From Dyella sp. OK004 (GTDB lineage: Bacteria > Pseudomonadota > Gammaproteobacteria > Xanthomonadales > Rhodanobacteraceae): DNA of 64,000 nt. The notes beneath the pieces are model-generated. The model worked only from the letters and a program-made list of their open reading frames with translations. It had not been told where the DNA came from and made no database searches. The translations under genes and the position numbers were made by a program. Shown here one piece after another: positions 46,047 to 55,663 of the stretch (the stretch's first letter is position 1; every line of letters starts with the position of its first letter). The stretch spans positions 1,054,001 through 1,118,000 of the forward strand of contig NZ_FOZI01000002.1 in the NCBI RefSeq assembly GCF_900114495.1. Direction: 5' to 3'.

Positions 46047-47999
46047 ATGGCTGAAAGCAAAGCCGATTCGTCGTTAACCATGCGCCGACTTTGTGTTTTT
46101 TCTTTTTACGACAGCAATGGGGTTGTCGACGAGTACGTCACCTATTTCCTCAAGGAAATGAGTCGGTACGTCGAGCGCATTCTATTTTACTCTAACGGCC
46201 CATTGGGGCGGGACGCGGAAATCACTCTGCGTGGTCTCGGCTATGAGGTGATCCAGCGCTCCAACGTGGGCTTTGACGTCCTAGCCTACAAAGAAGGCCT
46301 ACATCATATCGATTTCGACAAAGACGGTCGGTACGACGAAGTGCTGATGGTCAACCATACCTGCTATGGCCCCATCTTTCCGGTTGAAGAGCTGTTCTCT
46401 GCCATGTCACAACGCCGGTGCGATTTTTGGGGTATCACTGCGCACTTTGAAATGCCCCCCAATCCGTCTACTGGCACCACGCTCTACCAGCTCGACTCCA
46501 ACTTCATTGCTGTTCGCAAGGATTTGCTGCGTTCGCAGGCATTTCGAAAATATTGGGAAGCCATAGAAGAAAGCACAACGCATGAAGCCGCAACCCAGAG
46601 CCACGAGGCAGTCTTCACCAAATACTTCACCAAGCTCGGGTACGTCTGCGAAAGTTATCTCGATTGCACAAAATACGGCACGCTCCACCCCGCGATCGAC
46701 GATATCGACGAGACCATCATTGATCGCAATCCCATCCTGAAACGCCACGCCTTGTTCAGTGATCCGCGAACGCTCGAACACAACGCCGTAGACCTTCCCC
46801 GCGCACTGCGCGTCATCGAAGATACCTCCGATTACGACCGCTCGATGATCTGGAAGAACATTGTGCGCTCGGCCGATCTGCGCACACTGAACACCAACGC
46901 AGCCCTTACCAGCGTATTTCCCGACGTGCGGCTCAAGGAGGGCGAGTATCCACGGGATCGCGAATGTGTCGCCGTTTGCGCCCACGTGTACTACACCGAC
47001 ATGCTCGATGAACTCCTTGCGCTAACGGACACCATACCGTGTGCATATGATTTCATTGCCACCACCGAAACACCGGAGAAGAAACAGGCGATTGAGGACA
47101 AAGTTCGCGGCCGCAAGAATGTTGCCAATGTGATCGTGCGTGTTGTCGAGCAGAACCGTGGGCGTGACATGTCATCGCTGTTCATCACCTGCCGCGACCT
47201 CTTCCTGGAAGACCGCTACGACGTGGTGTGCCGCCTGCATACAAAAAAATCCCCGCAGGTGGCAGCGGGACGCGCCAATGGTTTCAAGCGGCACATGTTC
47301 GAAAACCTCCTGAACAGCCCAGGCTATACAGCCAATGTGTTGGACATGTTCCACGACAATCCGTGGATTGGCATCGCAGTTCCTCCCCTTGTCCACATCG
47401 GCTATCCCACCATGGGACATGTCTGGTTCAACAATCTGCCGCGCGCAGCTGAGTTGGCCACAGTATTGGATCTCAAGGTGCCCATGGACTCCGATACGCC
47501 TGTAGGCGCCTTCGGAACCATGTTCTGGTTTCGACCCAAGGCGCTAAGGAAACTCTTTACTCATCCGTGGAAGTGGACGGACTTCAATGCCGAGCCTCAC
47601 CACGTGGACGGCGGTCTAGCTCACGTCCTGGAACGACTTATCTGTTACGTGGCACAGGATGCGCGTTACACAACACAGCAGATCATCAGCTCGCATCTCG
47701 CGGGACGGAACTACGCAATGCTCGAATACAAGCTTCAGCGCTTATCCGCATCTCTTCCCAATGGCGATTTCAATTACGGCGTACAGATCCTCGATGAGTG
47801 GAAACTTGCGGGCTATCGCAACAAGCCTGACACCTCTCAAGTTGCCGAACAGGTTGCTGCGGCAGGCCTTCAGCAACCCACAATCAGGCAGGCATGGGGC
47901 GAGGTGATGCTGGCCATAAAGCGCTCGATTGCCCATCGTTCGCCCGGTGCCACTAATCTGTTGCGCCCGGTCTACCGAAGCATCGTTGGAAAAAAGTAG
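46047..47999 (+). CDS. Rhamnan synthesis protein F (RgpF)-like protein, first tandem copy
   Basis: 650 residues with two related halves. The N-terminal half (MRRLCVFSFYDSNGVVDEYV, RILFYSNGPLGRDAE, VGFDVLAYKEGL, LMVNHTCYGPIFP) and the C-terminal half (VVEQNRGRDMSSLFI, VVCRLHTKKSPQVAAGR, DSDTPVGAFGTMFWFRPKAL) are both typical of the RgpF family, named from streptococcal rhamnose-glucose polysaccharide synthesis. Probably a cytoplasmic glycosyltransferase building a rhamnose-containing chain from dTDP-rhamnose (rmlBACD nearby). The next gene is a close paralogue. No membrane segment or signal peptide. Confidence 0.9.
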   Translation: MAESKADSSLTMRRLCVFSFYDSNGVVDEYVTYFLKEMSRYVERILFYSNGPLGRDAEITLRGLGYEVIQRSNVGFDVLAYKEGLHHIDFDKDGRYDEVLMVNHTCYGPIFPVEELFSAMSQRRCDFWGITAHFEMPPNPSTGTTLYQLDSNFIAVRKDLLRSQAFRKYWEAIEESTTHEAATQSHEAVFTKYFTKLGYVCESYLDCTKYGTLHPAIDDIDETIIDRNPILKRHALFSDPRTLEHNAVDLPRALRVIEDTSDYDRSMIWKNIVRSADLRTLNTNAALTSVFPDVRLKEGEYPRDRECVAVCAHVYYTDMLDELLALTDTIPCAYDFIATTETPEKKQAIEDKVRGRKNVANVIVRVVEQNRGRDMSSLFITCRDLFLEDRYDVVCRLHTKKSPQVAAGRANGFKRHMFENLLNSPGYTANVLDMFHDNPWIGIAVPPLVHIGYPTMGHVWFNNLPRAAELATVLDLKVPMDSDTPVGAFGTMFWFRPKALRKLFTHPWKWTDFNAEPHHVDGGLAHVLERLICYVAQDARYTTQQIISSHLAGRNYAMLEYKLQRLSASLPNGDFNYGVQILDEWKLAGYRNKPDTSQVAEQVAAAGLQQPTIRQAWGEVMLAIKRSIAHRSPGATNLLRPVYRSIVGKK

Positions 48000-48049
48000 G
48001 GTGCTGAGCCTGCAGCCCTTTACGCTGCTTGTCGACGAGTTGATATCCG

Positions 48050-50005
48050 ATGTCCAGCAATAACGAAGAGAGACCGATTCCGATGGAGTCGATCATGCGC
48101 CGACTTTGCATCTTTTCCTTCTACGACGCCGATGGTGTCGTTGATGACTATGTCATCCATTTCCTCAAGGAAATGGGCCGGCACGTCGAGCGAATTCTGT
48201 TCTATTCCAACGGCCCCTTGACGCGTCAAGCAGAAGTCGCCTTGCATGACTTGGTGCATAAGGTAATCCTGCGTCCCAACGTGGGCTTCGACGTGCTTGC
48301 CTACAAGGAAGGCCTGGAATACATCGATTTCAACAAGGAAAGGCTCTACGACGAAGTATTGATGGTCAACCATACCTGCTATGGCCCCATCTTTCCGTTC
48401 GAAGAGCTATTCTCGGCCATGTCGCAACGCCGGTGTGATTTCTGGGGCGTCACCGCGCACATGGAGATGACGCCTAACCCGTTCACCGGCACCGGCACTC
48501 TCCCCTATCATCTCAACTCCAATTTCATAGTGGTCCGCAAGGACATGCTGTGTTCGCAGTCGTTTCGCAACTATTGGGGAAAGATCAGTGGCAGCTTGAC
48601 GTATGAAACAGCGGTACAGAGCCACGAGACCGTCTTTACGCAACACTTCACCAAGCTTGGCTATGTCTGCGAGTGTTACCTCGACTGCGCGAGGTACGGC
48701 TCACACTACCCCGCGTTCATCGATATCGATGAAACGATGGTGGATCGCAGCCCATTGCTGAAGCGGCGCGCATTCTTCCACGACCCGCGCTTCCTGGAGC
48801 ACTACTGTGTGGATCTGCCGCGCGCGCTCGACATCATTGAGCAGACGTCCGATTACGATCGTTCGATGATTTGGCAGAACATCACCCGCTCCGCCGAACT
48901 GCGCACGCTCAACACTAACGCGGCCCTCACCAGCGTCCTCCCTGATGTCAGGCTGAAACAGGATGCATCTCAGCCCTCGCTGCGGGTCGCACTCTGTGTG
49001 CACATGTTCTACACGGACATGCTGGAAGAAATTTTGGCGCTTGGCGATACCGTGCCTGGGAAATACGACTTCGTCGCCACCACGGCAAGCGAGGACAGCA
49101 AGTTGATCATCGAGGCGGCGGCGCGCCAACGCAGTAACGTTGCCAACGTCATCGTACGAGTGGTCGAGCAGAACCGTGGACGCGATATGTCGTCCCTACT
49201 CATCACATGCCGCGATCTCTTCCTCGAAGATCATTACGATCTTGTCTGCCGTTTGCACACAAAGAAGACTCCGCACCTAGCTTCTAGTCGAGCGGGTGGC
49301 TTCAAGAGGCACATGTTCGAAAACCTGCTTAACAGCAAGGGCTACACGGCCAACGTGCTCGACATGTTCCAGGACAAGCCGTGGATCGGTGTCGCAGTGC
49401 CCCCGATCATCCATATTTCGTATGGCACGCTCGGACATGCCTGGTATGCAAACAAAGGGCGCGCCGAGGAGCTAGCGCGGCAACTGAAATTGAACGTCCG
49501 CCTTGATCCCGATACGCCCGTCGGGGCATTCGGAGGCATGTATTGGTTCCGACCCAAGGCGTTGCGCAAGCTATTCCTGCACTCATGGAAGTGGACTGAT
49601 TTCGATCCGGAACCGTATCCGCTCGACGGCAGCCTTGGCCATGCATTGGAGCGCCTGATCACCTACGTGGCCCAGGATGCGCGATACACGACGCAGCAGA
49701 TCATCAGCTCCCATCTCGCCGGTGTGAACTACACCATGCTTGAATACAAGCTTCAGCGCCTTTCGGCCGCCATGCCCAGCGGCGACTTCAATTACCAGAC
49801 GCATATCTTGGATGAGTGGAAACGTACCGGATACCGTGCAACAGATATGTCTGACTCCGCCAGGCAGCCACTCTCCTTCCACCAAGCGGTCGGCGAGCTG
49901 TCCCTTGCCATTAAACGTTCGTTGGCCCATCGGGCTCCTCGCCTCACTCGTGTTCTGCAATTGCTAAAGCGCACCGCGCCCAGCAAATCTAGCGGTGCGC
50001 AATGA
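48050..50005 (+). CDS. RgpF-like protein, second tandem copy
   Basis: 651 residues, co-linear with the preceding protein along its whole length: MRRLCIFSFYDADGVVDDYV, VGFDVLAYKEGLEYIDF, LMVNHTCYGPIFPFEELFSA, VVEQNRGRDMSSLLI, DPDTPVGAFGGMYWFRPKAL, ARYTTQQIISSHLAG. The divergence is concentrated in the middle and at the termini, so the pair arose by duplication some time ago and may now form two different linkages. 50 bp after the first copy; 18 bp before the epimerase gene. Confidence 0.9.
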   Translation: MSSNNEERPIPMESIMRRLCIFSFYDADGVVDDYVIHFLKEMGRHVERILFYSNGPLTRQAEVALHDLVHKVILRPNVGFDVLAYKEGLEYIDFNKERLYDEVLMVNHTCYGPIFPFEELFSAMSQRRCDFWGVTAHMEMTPNPFTGTGTLPYHLNSNFIVVRKDMLCSQSFRNYWGKISGSLTYETAVQSHETVFTQHFTKLGYVCECYLDCARYGSHYPAFIDIDETMVDRSPLLKRRAFFHDPRFLEHYCVDLPRALDIIEQTSDYDRSMIWQNITRSAELRTLNTNAALTSVLPDVRLKQDASQPSLRVALCVHMFYTDMLEEILALGDTVPGKYDFVATTASEDSKLIIEAAARQRSNVANVIVRVVEQNRGRDMSSLLITCRDLFLEDHYDLVCRLHTKKTPHLASSRAGGFKRHMFENLLNSKGYTANVLDMFQDKPWIGVAVPPIIHISYGTLGHAWYANKGRAEELARQLKLNVRLDPDTPVGAFGGMYWFRPKALRKLFLHSWKWTDFDPEPYPLDGSLGHALERLITYVAQDARYTTQQIISSHLAGVNYTMLEYKLQRLSAAMPSGDFNYQTHILDEWKRTGYRATDMSDSARQPLSFHQAVGELSLAIKRSLAHRAPRLTRVLQLLKRTAPSKSSGAQ

Positions 50006-50023
50006 AGACCTTCATCTGGAGTA

Positions 50024-51082
50024 ATGCACGTGCCTAAAACCTGTCTCGTCACCGGCGGCGCCGGCTTCATCGGTTGCGCGATCTCTCCGCTGCTCGCGAA
50101 GCATTTCGATCGCATCGTGGCCGTTGACAACATGCACCCACAGATCCATGCCACGTTCGAACGACCCGCAGCACTGCACGAGAAAGTAGAGCTGATCGTA
50201 GGTGATGTGTCTCAGCACGAAACATGGGAAACCCTGCTCCCAAACATGAAGCCTGATGTGGTGATCCATCTGGCCGCCGAAACGGGCACGGGCCAGTCGC
50301 TCACGGAAGGCTCACGCCACGCCAATGTCAACGTGGTCGGTACGACGCAGATGCTCGACGCTTTCGTCCGACACAATGCTATCCCCAAACGCGTAGTACT
50401 TACCTCCAGTCGCGCCGTGTACGGCGAAGGCGCCTGGCAGGACGCCAAGGGTCAGATCAGCTATCCCGGCCAGCGTTCACGTGCCCAACTCGAGGCCAAA
50501 CAGTGGGACTTCCCCGGCCTCACCTGTCTTCCCTTTGAAGCCACGCGCACCGAACCGCGCCCAACCAGCATCTATGGGTCCACCAAGTACGCGCAGGAAA
50601 TGATCCTGAAAGCATGGGCTTTGTCTTTCGATGTCGAGATCGGCCTGTTGCGCCTGCAGAACGTCTACGGACCGGGACAGTCGCTCAGCAACCCCTATAC
50701 CGGTATCGTTTCTCTGTTTGCGCAGCTGGCGAAGGCAGGCAAGGTCATCCCGCTATATGAAGATGGCGAAATCATTCGCGACTTCGTGTTCATCGAGGAT
50801 GTCGCCAACGCTATCTTTCGCATCACAACGGGAACCATCCCCTCCTCAGAGGCCTATGATATCGGCTGTGGGAGTGGCACGACTATCCGGCAGCTCGCCG
50901 AGATCATCGCCTCAATTTATGAGGCACCGATGCCTATTGTGAATGGTGCTTACCGGAACGGCGACGTACGCGCGGCGGCGGCCGACATTTCCCGAACCCA
51001 CACAGATCTGGGCTGGATGCCTGAGTGGGACGTGCGCCGTGGCGTGATGACCTTGTGCAATTGGATAGACCGCCAGCTGTGA
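50024..51082 (+). CDS. NAD-dependent sugar-nucleotide epimerase/dehydratase
   Basis: 352-residue extended [43 protein letters not shown], active site LTSSRAVYGEG and Y-x-x-x-K in TSIYGSTKYAQEMIL, then RLQNVYGPGQSLSNPYTGI and IIRDFVFIEDVANAIF. Overall pattern resembles dTDP-L-rhamnose 4-epimerases and UDP-sugar epimerases of O-antigen clusters; the exact sugar is not determined. A GTG at 50030 has better ribosome-site spacing than the ATG at 50024. It is the last plus-strand gene before the converging acyltransferase. Confidence 0.87.
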   Translation: MHVPKTCLVTGGAGFIGCAISPLLAKHFDRIVAVDNMHPQIHATFERPAALHEKVELIVGDVSQHETWETLLPNMKPDVVIHLAAETGTGQSLTEGSRHANVNVVGTTQMLDAFVRHNAIPKRVVLTSSRAVYGEGAWQDAKGQISYPGQRSRAQLEAKQWDFPGLTCLPFEATRTEPRPTSIYGSTKYAQEMILKAWALSFDVEIGLLRLQNVYGPGQSLSNPYTGIVSLFAQLAKAGKVIPLYEDGEIIRDFVFIEDVANAIFRITTGTIPSSEAYDIGCGSGTTIRQLAEIIASIYEAPMPIVNGAYRNGDVRAAAADISRTHTDLGWMPEWDVRRGVMTLCNWIDRQL

Positions 51083-51143
51083 TCCCGACCATCGCCGGCG
51101 GCATCGCTTACGTGGATGCTACCGGCGGCATTGCAGTCAAACT

Positions 51144-52706
51144 TCAGTGCATCTCGGTCTCGATAACTGCGTAGCTACCGTCGCCAGCAACAAGCAACGC
51201 TTTCGCGTCGTGCGCATCGCATCGCCTTGCAAAAGGCAGGGTAATGCTAAATCCGAGATTGCTGTTCTCAGAATGCACGACCGAAGCGACGTCGGGCCGC
51301 CGTTCCGGCGTCAGGCTAGCGCCCGCATAGCGCCCACAGTAGAAGAAGAGAACATGCAATTCTCTTCTTGCCGGCGTGGTATCGGCCGCCCAGCCCTCAG
51401 TATGGATGCCTCCCTGCGTCAGGTAGGCATTATCAAAGTAACCCTTGATCGTGTCGTCAAATCTCAGACCAGCGGCATTGGCGGCCTCCGATAACCTGGA
51501 TAAATCCCCCTTCATGACTGCATCTATTCGTCTAGCCATGGGAGCCACATCGGCCGCCGCAGCCTTGGCCCTGAAAACATTGATGTAGCTGTAAGCGGCA
51601 ACGCCTGCGACAGTCAACAGGAAGCACATGGCAAGACCAAAGTGCAGAGCATGACCCGAACGGTCGACGCGCGACTTGAGAGCCTTGTACATCCACAGGT
51701 CAATCTTTCCGAACAGCACGGCCACTGCAATGGGAACGCTAATAGCTGCAAACCATAGCGTCATAATCGGAATCGAGGTCGGGATGATGCTGCACAATGC
51801 CCTGATCACCGGCACGTGTACCAGATAGAGCGCATAACTCCAGTCGCCCAAAGCTGCCAGCGAACGCCTGGGATGCAGCGTCCCTTCCCTGCCTGCATTT
51901 ACGGCAGTGGCCACAAACAGTACGCACCCCAACCCCATCAACACCGAAGATAGGATCGAGCTAATGCCATTCATCGCCTCGCTGCAACCGAGCATGGCCA
52001 AAGCGATCAGTGGCGTTGCAGGACCGATCAAACCACGCCCCACCATGAACGGAACCAGCAAGCCTGCAGCAAATGCCAAGCTGAACTGCGACAACGGCAG
52101 ATTCAACAGAAATGGGAACTGCCCTTGCTGCAACCCCGGCTTCGTCCACAAGAATATCTCGATCAGCGCCACCCAAGCGATGGCGATGATCGGTAACAGC
52201 CGTCGTAACCGCATGGTGATGATGGCGAACACGATCAAATAGAACGTCAGCTCGAACGGCAGCGTCCATTCGACCCCGAGCACATAGGCCTGGGTTCCTC
52301 CTGGCACAAGGAGCAACGACAGCAGATCCGGAAGAATCGGCGAACCGCCAAGGTGACTGAATGCCACCACTGAAAACACGCATAGCCAGTAGATCGGGTA
52401 GATGCGAATCAGGCGATGGGCGAGAAACTTCAGCGGCGGCGTATTGGTCGCCAATTCAGCCATCAAGAAGCCGGAAATAGCGAAGAACAGAACTACACCG
52501 AATGTCCCAGCTCGGGCAAAGATTTGCCACATCGCGTCGTCGCCACGCGACTGCATGACGTAATACGAAGCGTGACAGAGCACGACGCAGAATGCCGCAA
52601 AGGCACGCAAATACTGTAAGGGATAGATCGTTATGGGTCTGGGACGCTTCACCACCGCGTCGTGCGGATCAGCAGGCAGGGACATCTTCAGAGTACTGTC
52701 ATTCAT
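51144..52706 (-). CDS. Acyltransferase-3 (OafA/YrhL-type) O-acyltransferase with extra C-terminal module
   Basis: 520 residues. Residues about 25-370 are the ten-helix acyltransferase-3 domain, with the catalytic His in YLRAFAAFCVVLCHASYYV and the motif RLIRIYPIYWLCVF. Such enzymes O-acetylate sugars of surface glycans at the inner membrane. After a further helix (near 375-395) comes a C-terminal soluble module (about 420-515) with GGIHTEGWAADTTP and ERRPDVASVVHS, also present in the membrane protein at 41189. The gene is on the minus strand, converging with the epimerase. Confidence 0.9.
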   Translation of the reverse strand: MNDSTLKMSLPADPHDAVVKRPRPITIYPLQYLRAFAAFCVVLCHASYYVMQSRGDDAMWQIFARAGTFGVVLFFAISGFLMAELATNTPPLKFLAHRLIRIYPIYWLCVFSVVAFSHLGGSPILPDLLSLLLVPGGTQAYVLGVEWTLPFELTFYLIVFAIITMRLRRLLPIIAIAWVALIEIFLWTKPGLQQGQFPFLLNLPLSQFSLAFAAGLLVPFMVGRGLIGPATPLIALAMLGCSEAMNGISSILSSVLMGLGCVLFVATAVNAGREGTLHPRRSLAALGDWSYALYLVHVPVIRALCSIIPTSIPIMTLWFAAISVPIAVAVLFGKIDLWMYKALKSRVDRSGHALHFGLAMCFLLTVAGVAAYSYINVFRAKAAAADVAPMARRIDAVMKGDLSRLSEAANAAGLRFDDTIKGYFDNAYLTQGGIHTEGWAADTTPARRELHVLFFYCGRYAGASLTPERRPDVASVVHSENSNLGFSITLPFARRCDAHDAKALLVAGDGSYAVIETEMH

Positions 52707-52848
52707 AACGGATCGGCGCCATGGAAGTGCAGACGAACGTGCCTACTCGGGTCATCCCCACCAACACACAAGTTTTAAAAAGTAACACGTCCGTCTCCGG
52801 CATTCCCATCCCGAGCAAGGAACCTCTCACTCGATCCCACTCTTGGCG

Positions 52849-54255
52849 TCAGGCACCTGGATCCTTTGCAGCGAAACCTTTAACCGTCACGTCCCACAAA
52901 CGACGCATCAGCCATTTACGACTGAAGGTCAGTTCAAATGCCTGCGAAAGGTTTTCACATCGCTCTCGCAGCTTACTAATCTCCGCGAACGCAGTAGATT
53001 CCTGTTCCTGCCCCTGACGTAACGCCTCATCGAGCTCGAGGCAACGCCGCGACAGAGCCTCGTTGGTCTGGATCAGTTGTCCTTGCTTCGTCGACAAGTC
53101 GACCAGCGTGGCCTTGGTGGCCTGTAGCTCCCCCCCCAGCGACTGCAACGCAAGCTCGCGCTCCACGCCGTGGCGTTCAAGGTTATCGATGTGTTCTTGA
53201 CGTTGCGCCAACGCGTCAACGAGCCCCTGGTGTCGCGCGGCAAGCAGCTCAATGTGGCTCGCTCGCTCGGCGGCCAGACCGCGGAAATGATTGAGCTCCC
53301 CGCCCGCAGATTCGAACTCGCGCTCGATCAGGTGGATATGGTTAATCCTCTCCAGCGCCAGATCGTCCAGGTCGTACTTCTGCTGCGTAACCTCGCGAAA
53401 AAGGCTGGCCATTTCAAGGTATCGAACATCGAGCTGAGACACCTGCGACCAGTCGGCTCGACCCGCGGCGACATTAAGCGACATTGCGTAAAGCTGCTGC
53501 GGCACGGTGAACGTGGACACGGCATCAGCAGCACCTTCCGTGGGATTACCAGAACGATGATGCTGATCCTCAGGACATAGGAAAGCGTCAATGTTCCGAA
53601 ATGTCTCCTCTGCCTGATTCGGCCACTCGATCCCCAGCTGCTCGCCAATACGGCGAATAGACCCACGCCAATCGGTCATCAGATCGCCATAGCTCAGGAT
53701 CGACCGAGGCATGCCATGCGTGTAGCGAATGGCATCCAGCGAGTGTTGCGTCCACATCAGGTCCGAATGCGCCGCGCTCCAGCCTTCTCGTGCATGCAGT
53801 GACCCAGCCACTTCACCGGGCTCACGCACCACAATCAATGCGGTCGTCCGAATGCCCAGACGCTCGAGTGCCCGCTGCCAAAGCGGTACGAGACGACACA
53901 TGCGCGGATCCTTGACCGCCCAAAGGCCGTTATCCGCAAAGTCCCTGCGGATAAGCCTTACGATCTTGTCGATGGCGGCATAGCTGGCTGGTTGCTCAAG
54001 CCAATCTTCAGGCATCTCCCGTACGTCGTGCCAGGTACGTCCGAATGCCGCCAGAAGCTCGTCGTGAATCTCCACAGCTTCCACGTGTTCCCAAAAACCC
54101 TTGGCATTGTCTGCTTGGGCCTCAAGCAAGTTCGCGCCTAGCTCGGCGCCCAGGAGATTGAGCACACGGGTAGTCGCAGACGTGCCGCTACGATGCATGC
54201 CCAGCACCAAAATCGCAGTAGATCCAGTCATCAATGCTGCATTACTTGAACTCAT
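52849..54255 (-). CDS. Sulfotransferase-like protein with C-terminal coiled coil
   Basis: 468 residues. The N-terminal part (1-240) is sulfotransferase-like: PAPS 5'-phosphosulfate loop LGMHRSGTSATTRVL (H21-R-S-G-T-S26) and a 3'-phosphate-type segment VVREPGEVAGSLHAREGWS. Residues about 270-445 are predicted coiled coil (LALERINHIHLIEREFESAG, ELQATKATLVDLSTKQGQL, EALRQGQEQESTAFAEISKL), followed by a basic, aromatic tail (SRKWLMRRLWDVTVKG) that could touch the membrane. Its start overlaps the wzt stop by 14 bp. The layout recalls WbdD, whose coiled coil measures O-antigen chain length while its enzyme domain caps the end. This analogy is inference. Confidence 0.85.
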   Translation of the reverse strand: MSSSNAALMTGSTAILVLGMHRSGTSATTRVLNLLGAELGANLLEAQADNAKGFWEHVEAVEIHDELLAAFGRTWHDVREMPEDWLEQPASYAAIDKIVRLIRRDFADNGLWAVKDPRMCRLVPLWQRALERLGIRTTALIVVREPGEVAGSLHAREGWSAAHSDLMWTQHSLDAIRYTHGMPRSILSYGDLMTDWRGSIRRIGEQLGIEWPNQAEETFRNIDAFLCPEDQHHRSGNPTEGAADAVSTFTVPQQLYAMSLNVAAGRADWSQVSQLDVRYLEMASLFREVTQQKYDLDDLALERINHIHLIEREFESAGGELNHFRGLAAERASHIELLAARHQGLVDALAQRQEHIDNLERHGVERELALQSLGGELQATKATLVDLSTKQGQLIQTNEALSRRCLELDEALRQGQEQESTAFAEISKLRERCENLSQAFELTFSRKWLMRRLWDVTVKGFAAKDPGA

Positions 54256-55663
54256 GGCTCAGCTCCGGCTCGTTGTCCACCATCTCAACGTCTGGGCGGA
54301 CGTGAAAGTCGACAAACCCAGTAGCCAATCGCCCCGAATCCGGAGGAACCCGGAAGAGTGCGGCATCGATGATGCGATCGAGGAAGGTTTCCTCATTGTC
54401 GACCCGTCCACGAACGCCGGCGTTCAAGAAGTAAGTGCCGGGCGCAAGTAGACAACGGAACTTAAATTTCACGTGTACAGCCGCGCCCGACTCCACCACG
54501 TCGATCGCGTCGACCGGGGTGGCAGATGTAGCCCCTCCTAATTCCACACCTGAAATGGTCTTGATGAGCATACCGAACGTCACCGCGACTGCCGCACGGT
54601 CGAATCGCACGGTATACGTATAGAAGAACTCCCCACCTGGTTTGAGTACGTTTACGCGCAACCCGGCAGGGGTTTGAATGTGGGGATCCTCAATTACTGC
54701 GCCGTGCGTCTCGAAGCGCAGCATGCTCTGGGAAATCAGGCCAGGGTCGAAATAGGAATCTTCAGCGGTGTCTTCGATCTGCTCTAACTGCTGTGAGTTC
54801 TCCACTTCCAGGACATGCGCCAATTCAGGCTTTCCGGCTACGCCCTCCATGCCACCGTCATGTCGTGAGGCGGCCATCTCCTGCTGCATTCTGGCGCGAA
54901 TGGACGCAACCATATTCGACGGTGCATAGAGCATCTTCTGGTAACGCGAGATGACGCGTTTGGGTGTTCCCACCGCTAACAATTCGCCACGATCCAGCAG
55001 GATGGCCCGATTACATAACTCCAGCACCGTGCTGGGCGCATGAGAGACGAACAGTACCGTGGCACCGGCATCTCGGATCTTCTCGATCCGTGCGAAGCAC
55101 TTGCGCTGAAATGCCTCGTCGCCAACGGAAAGCGCTTCGTCCACCACGAGAATATCCGGCATGACATGAATCGCCACGGCAAAAGCCAAGCGCACGTACA
55201 TGCCACTGGAATAGCTCCTCACGGGCTGCTCGATGAACTCGCCGATATCCGCGAAGGCCACAATCTCATCGAAGCGAGCATCGATCTCCGCTCGTGTAAG
55301 GCCCAGAACGGTACCGTTGAGATACACATTCTCTCGCCCGGTGAACTCGGGATTGAAGCCCGCACCAAGTTCGAGCAAGGCCGCGATACGGCCATTGACC
55401 TCCACGGAACCGGTCGATGGCGCCAAGGTGCCGCAAATGATTTGCAGCAGAGTCGACTTTCCCGATCCGTTACGACCAACGATCGCCACCGTTTCACCGC
55501 GATGGATCTCGAAATCGACGCCCGTCAATGCACGGAACTCGCGGAACCAGCGGCTCTTGGCCGATGTTGGCGAGAACATCTGGAATAACCGGTGATGTGG
55601 TTTGGAGTAGACAGGAAAGTTTTTGCTAAGGCCGTTTACTCGAATGGAGAATTCAGAGGACAT
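54242..55663 (-). CDS. wzt: O-antigen ABC transporter ATP-binding protein with C-terminal glycan-binding domain
   Basis: 473 residues. The nucleotide-binding domain (1-250) has Walker A VGRNGSGKSTLLQIICG, signature SYSSGMYVRLAFAVAIHV, then Walker B DILVVDEALSVGDEAF. Residues about 320-473 form a Wzt-type beta-sandwich domain (GGEFFYTYTVRFDRAAVAV, APGTYFLNAGVRGRVDNEET), which in this export type recognises the finished chain. Start at the ATG 55663, inside the end of wzm (11-bp overlap); the frame is open to 55690. Together with Wzm it exports the complete polysaccharide across the inner membrane. Confidence 0.94.
   Translation of the reverse strand: MSSEFSIRVNGLSKNFPVYSKPHHRLFQMFSPTSAKSRWFREFRALTGVDFEIHRGETVAIVGRNGSGKSTLLQIICGTLAPSTGSVEVNGRIAALLELGAGFNPEFTGRENVYLNGTVLGLTRAEIDARFDEIVAFADIGEFIEQPVRSYSSGMYVRLAFAVAIHVMPDILVVDEALSVGDEAFQRKCFARIEKIRDAGATVLFVSHAPSTVLELCNRAILLDRGELLAVGTPKRVISRYQKMLYAPSNMVASIRARMQQEMAASRHDGGMEGVAGKPELAHVLEVENSQQLEQIEDTAEDSYFDPGLISQSMLRFETHGAVIEDPHIQTPAGLRVNVLKPGGEFFYTYTVRFDRAAVAVTFGMLIKTISGVELGGATSATPVDAIDVVESGAAVHVKFKFRCLLAPGTYFLNAGVRGRVDNEETFLDRIIDAALFRVPPDSGRLATGFVDFHVRPDVEMVDNEPELSHEFK

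Noticed and set aside
51095-51131. CCGGCGGCAT repeated twice between the epimerase and acyltransferase genes
   Set aside because: Only two short copies, 27 bp apart, in GC-rich DNA; not enough to call a repeat element.
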